From the IMG/VR virus record IMGVR_UViG_3300046792_000077, positions 1-30,164 of that record: DNA of 30,164 nt; one strand, 5' to 3'. Positions 29,865 through 30,164 of the stretch are shown in pieces (the first letter of the stretch is position 1; each line of letters starts with the position of its first letter). The stretch is from a virus. The position numbers and the translations under genes were made by a program. The notes beneath the pieces were generated by a model. The model was not told where the DNA came from. It was given only the letters and a program-made list of their open reading frames with translations, and did no database searches.

Positions 29865-30161
29865 ATGAGTGAATTATCAGAATCTTTTATGTTTGGCCAA
29901 GGTAAGACCGATGAAGATAAATTAATGGAGAATTTAGTTAGATCATATGTTGATATGGATTTGGTTTTTATCAGTGCAATAGAGGATAAATATGATCAAG
30001 CAGATATCAACGGCATGATATGCAATGCAACCATGGCGCACGTTGGATTTAGATTAAAATTGTTGTATGAAAATTTAGATGATAAAAAAGATATATACGA
30101 AGTTGCTAATATGATGAAAAATCATATAGAAGAATATATTAAAAGCTTCAAGGAATATTAA
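29865..30161 (+). CDS. Hypothetical protein, 98 residues
   Basis: AAGG about 8 nt before the ATG; first gene after the palindromes, so perhaps separately regulated. Reads MSELSESFMFGQGKTDEDKL, then NGMICNATMAHVGFRLKLLY and ends HIEEYIKSFKEY. Helical, with the same central-helix layout as 24242..24565. The gene is complete, ending three bases before the window edge. Function unknown. Confidence 0.62.
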   Translation: MSELSESFMFGQGKTDEDKLMENLVRSYVDMDLVFISAIEDKYDQADINGMICNATMAHVGFRLKLLYENLDDKKDIYEVANMMKNHIEEYIKSFKEY

Positions 30162-30164
30162 AAA

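Noticed and set aside
1-30164. tRNA genes or an integrase with attachment site
   Set aside because: No cloverleaf-like sequence and no tyrosine or serine recombinase motif was seen on either strand.

Overview
This window is part of the genome of a tailed phage (or prophage) of the short-tailed, P22-like type. Its DNA is visibly AT-rich. The structural genes follow the P22 order: small terminase, large terminase, portal, scaffold, coat, tail accessory factor (gp4-like), DNA stabilisation protein (gp10-like), a small adaptor-position protein, three ejection-protein-like genes with lengths close to P22 gp7, gp20 and gp16, then tail fibre genes. AAGGA-type ribosome sites and a RecE/RecT-like recombination pair fit a Gram-negative, perhaps gammaproteobacterial host, but nothing fixes the host. 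No integrase, repressor, lysis cassette, tRNA or DNA polymerase is visible, so lifestyle cannot be decided.

Layout. Positions 1 to about 20,000 are a long leftward virion and packaging block, read from terminase near 20,000 down to a tail fibre gene that runs off the left edge. Positions 20,000 to 22,760 are also leftward and hold two small PD-(D/E)XK nucleases, an O-like replication initiator with three iteron-like repeats inside its gene, and a pair of DnaA-box-like sites. Positions 22,760 to 23,050 are a divergent control region with predicted promoters both ways. From 23,050 to the right edge is a rightward early block of small genes. It holds a RecE-like exonuclease, RecT, an excisionase/MerR-like regulator, a Tad2-like domain protein, a triple zinc-knuckle protein and many small helical, membrane or secreted proteins.

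The main discovery is that the coat gene is split by a compact group I intron of 245 nt (13423..13667, minus strand). The 5' exon (13668..13802) encodes 45 residues, then a stop codon lies at the start of the intron. The 3' exon encodes 371 residues. Splicing gives a 416-residue coat protein, close to P22 coat (430). A naive call starts at an ATG whose G is the last intron base, and so loses the N-terminal arm. All core helices P1 to P9.2 can be drawn by eye, with P7.1 and P7.2 hairpins as in subgroup IA introns. The intron has no endonuclease gene. Two free-standing endonuclease genes lie in the same block: an HNH gene about 1.1 kb upstream of the coat start, with its own promoter and a hairpin over its start codon, and an I-Ssp6803I-like PD-(D/E)XK gene at 20150..20575. 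This arrangement suggests collaborative homing.

Other notable points are a three-copy 25-bp repeat family that brackets a possible structured RNA at 23266..23440, palindromic operator-like sites near 29,820, and several short genes with good ribosome sites (30 to 58 residues) that a length cut-off would miss.
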